Shown here piece after piece: positions 9,965-11,189 of a stretch of 11,189 nucleotides of DNA. Under the pieces are notes generated by a model. The model made no database searches. It saw only the letters and a program-made list of their open reading frames with translations, and had not been told where the DNA came from. Both the position numbers and the translations under genes were made by a program. Each line of letters opens with the position of its first letter. The stretch's first letter is position 1. Source of the DNA: Stephanodiscus triporus (taxonomy: Eukaryota > Bacillariophyta > Thalassiosirophyceae > Thalassiosirales > Thalassiosiraceae); contig JALLAZ010000935.1 of assembly GCA_036939755.1 (NCBI GenBank), positions 1 through 11,189 on the forward strand, in the 5' to 3' direction.

Positions 9965-10072
9965 GATATTTTACCAGGCCAAAACTCGGTGTGTGAATTT
10001 GACCAGAAAAAAGTACCACTTAGTAATCTGCTGGCCAAAACTCAAATGCTTGTAGATTTTACCTATTTTCCC
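9965..10072 (-). repeat. right terminal inverted repeat of the 1016-bp element
   Basis: It is the inverse of 9057-9150. It differs by an insertion after the first 16 terminal bases (bases 10043-10056 on the plus strand) and a handful of substitutions. This amount of divergence suggests the copy is not very recent. Confidence 0.88.
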
Positions 10073-10075
10073 TAA

Positions 10076-10181
10076 TAACATCAACACAAGCATCAAGCGT
10101 TTGAACGCGTGGCAATACATACCGGAAAAATCAAGCTACCGTCCCAAAATCGAGACTGCTACAATTTCAGATTGAGGACAT
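10076..10181. other. short spacer between the two transposon-like elements
   Basis: About 106 bases with no ORF, repeat or RNA structure that I can recognise. Confidence 0.5.
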
Positions 10182-10211
10182 AGTGGGTGGTTCCTGAAAT
10201 TTGTCTAAACA

Positions 10212-10262
10212 GTTTAGAACGGATTTAGAACATTCTAAACCTGTTCTAAACCCGTTCTAAAC
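10212..10262. repeat. 21-bp-stem hairpin built from TTCTAAA heptamers
   Basis: Bases 10212-10232 are the inverse complement of 10242-10262 at 20 of 21 positions, with a 9-nt loop. Heptamers start at 10213, 10224, 10233, 10244 and 10255, so neighbours on each side are 11 bp apart. A second smaller palindrome lies at 10326-10351. Confidence 0.8.
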
Positions 10263-10385
10263 TGGGGACTTTGCGTTCTATTCTAAAATTTAGACAGCAT
10301 GGCCGGCCACTCCTTCTAAATTTAAGACGGTTCTAAATATCTAGAACTGTCAATTTCATGTCCGGAACCTTTAGACAATCACCGT

Positions 10386-10510
10386 AATATTGATTCGTAC
10401 ACATGTAGTAAAAAAAAATCCCGTTTTTGCGAAAGCAGTACTGATTTGAATTTGATACCGTTGGTCGAGAGAGGAATCTATTTGAAATATTGATTCCAGA
10501 TGTAGTAAAA
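10386..10510 (+). repeat. diverged direct repeat with a 100-bp period inside the MITE
   Basis: AATATTGATTC followed by ATGTAGTAAAA occurs at 10386-10413 and again at 10486-10510. The middle of the unit differs by a small indel. The interior of the element therefore seems to contain an old tandem duplication. Confidence 0.5.
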
Positions 10511-10681
10511 TATTTTGGCCCTGAGAAAGAGAAAAGGCAATACTAATTCCGTAGCATGTCTAGACGTTCACGCCAGAAATTATTTAGTATAATTACGGGG
10601 CATGCTTATCCTAAACGCGTTCTAAAATACTTCTAGATTTTTGGGTCCTAAATTTTAGAACAATTTTGGGAGCCACCCAGT

Positions 10682-11189
10682 TTTTCAGTTTTGGTGTTTC
10701 GCTAGATAGTGCAGATTATTTGTCCTCTCTAATTAATATGTTAAACGTCCTATCTCCTTGTTGGTCAGATTGTATGTCCCCTATGTTGGCCCTATGAGCC
10801 ACATACTTAGAGGTCCATTTAGGGACCCTGCATCTTCCCTATCAAGAAAAGTAAAAAATGCTCAGAGTAAGGATTAACGTGGGCTTCAAAATGGTACCCC
10901 ATTTTCCGAAATTGGTCAGGTATTGGCTGAGCTACATCAAATCTACTGATTTACTTGCCAATGTTTCCTTGATTTTTCCTTGAAGTTTCCTTGATTTTGA
11001 TGCACTGCCAACCCCAAGACAAAGAAAATAAATGGTTAGACCGCGCAGACATCTTCCCACCATGTATGCAAAGAGGACTGTTGCTTGAACCATCCCAATC
11101 CGCCCATTATTGACGAAGATATTGAGGTGGGACAGCGGTTGGTTTTGGGTTGGTTTTGGGGTAGTTTTGGGGTTGACACGTGATGTACC
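10682..11189. other. non-coding right end, no gene recognised
   Basis: I find no ORF with recognisable content. Two short repeats with an 11-bp period occur: TTTCCTTGA at 10964, 10975 and 10986, and a TTGGTTTTGGG-type unit at 11139, 11150 and (variant) 11162. A short open stretch on the plus strand ends at a TGA near 11181-11183, but it is too short and featureless to call. Confidence 0.45.

Larger units (their letters stand above)
9057..10072. mobile_element. 1016-bp non-autonomous DNA transposon with long terminal inverted repeats and TAA target duplication
   Basis: The element begins GGGAAAATAGGTAAAA and ends with the exact inverse, TTTTACCTATTTTCCC. Both ends are flanked by TAA (9054-9056 and 10073-10075). 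The inverted repeats run about 94 and 108 bases with few mismatches, the right one carrying a 14-15 nt insertion. No transposase is recognised inside. A 3-bp TAA duplication with GGG termini is typical of the PIF/Harbinger superfamily, so that is the best guess. Short ORFs at the two ends share similar peptides only because they read through the inverted repeats. Confidence 0.82.
10185..10678. mobile_element. 494-bp MITE-like element with imperfect terminal inverted repeats
   Basis: The left end GGGTGGTTCCTGAAATTTGT and the inverse of the right end, GGGTGGCTCCCAAAATTGTT, align over about 25 bases with a few mismatches. Both sides carry AGT (10182-10184 and 10679-10681), a probable 3-bp target duplication. 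The interior has no coding potential and is full of the heptamer TTCTAAA in both orientations, concentrated toward the ends. The superfamily is unclear: 3-bp duplications occur in Harbinger-like and CACTA-like elements, and AGT is not the TWA preferred by Harbinger. Confidence 0.62.

Noticed and set aside
8968..10055. Similar small ORFs at 8968-9153 (minus) and 9846-10055 (plus)
   Set aside because: Their likeness is explained by the inverted repeats of the transposon, which they read through. They are not a gene family.
1..11189. tRNA, rRNA, CRISPR array or prokaryotic operon features
   Set aside because: None is visible on either strand. Spliceosomal introns and eukaryotic gene content exclude prokaryotic readings.

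Overview
The window looks like nuclear DNA of a single-celled eukaryote, most likely a diatom (stramenopile alga). The reasons are the short GT-AG introns (81 and 88 nt), a secreted-protease relic of a kind common in diatoms, Gly/Ser-rich low-complexity inserts in a conserved protein, and transposon relics beside the gene. The diatom call is inference. The eukaryotic call is firm.

Left end (about 56-679, + strand): the broken 3' part of a secreted protein resembling the C-terminal part of peptidase M11 (gametolysin-like) proteins. It is followed by a Thr/Pro-rich stalk and a small Cys-rich tail. Its coding sense is spread over three reading frames, so it reads as a pseudogene unless the assembly is wrong. 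A 605-base spacer (680-1284) separates it from the convergent main gene.

Centre (1325-8609, - strand): one large gene, the NOT1/CNOT1 scaffold of the CCR4-NOT deadenylase complex. I resolve three exons: 8609-2477, 2395-1464 and 1375-1325. They give a protein of about 2371 residues. The docking regions for TTP/Roquin-type adaptors, CAF1 and CAF40/CNOT9, and the C-terminal NOT1 module, appear in the usual order. The extreme N-terminal HEAT region that binds CNOT10/11 in animals is not visible. The 5' third of the gene is very GC-rich, with long G runs on the coding strand.

Right end (8610-11189): the gene's upstream region contains a G-quadruplex-type tract. After it come two non-autonomous transposon-like elements with terminal inverted repeats. 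One is 1016 bp (9057-10072) with a TAA target duplication. The other is 494 bp (10185-10678) with a likely AGT duplication and an array of TTCTAAA heptamers phased at 11 bp. The last 500 bases hold no recognised gene, only two short 11-bp-period repeats.

Nothing here looks like a multi-gene system. The most informative points are the in-frame intron and tiny last exon of NOT1, its missing N-terminus, and the two mobile elements.
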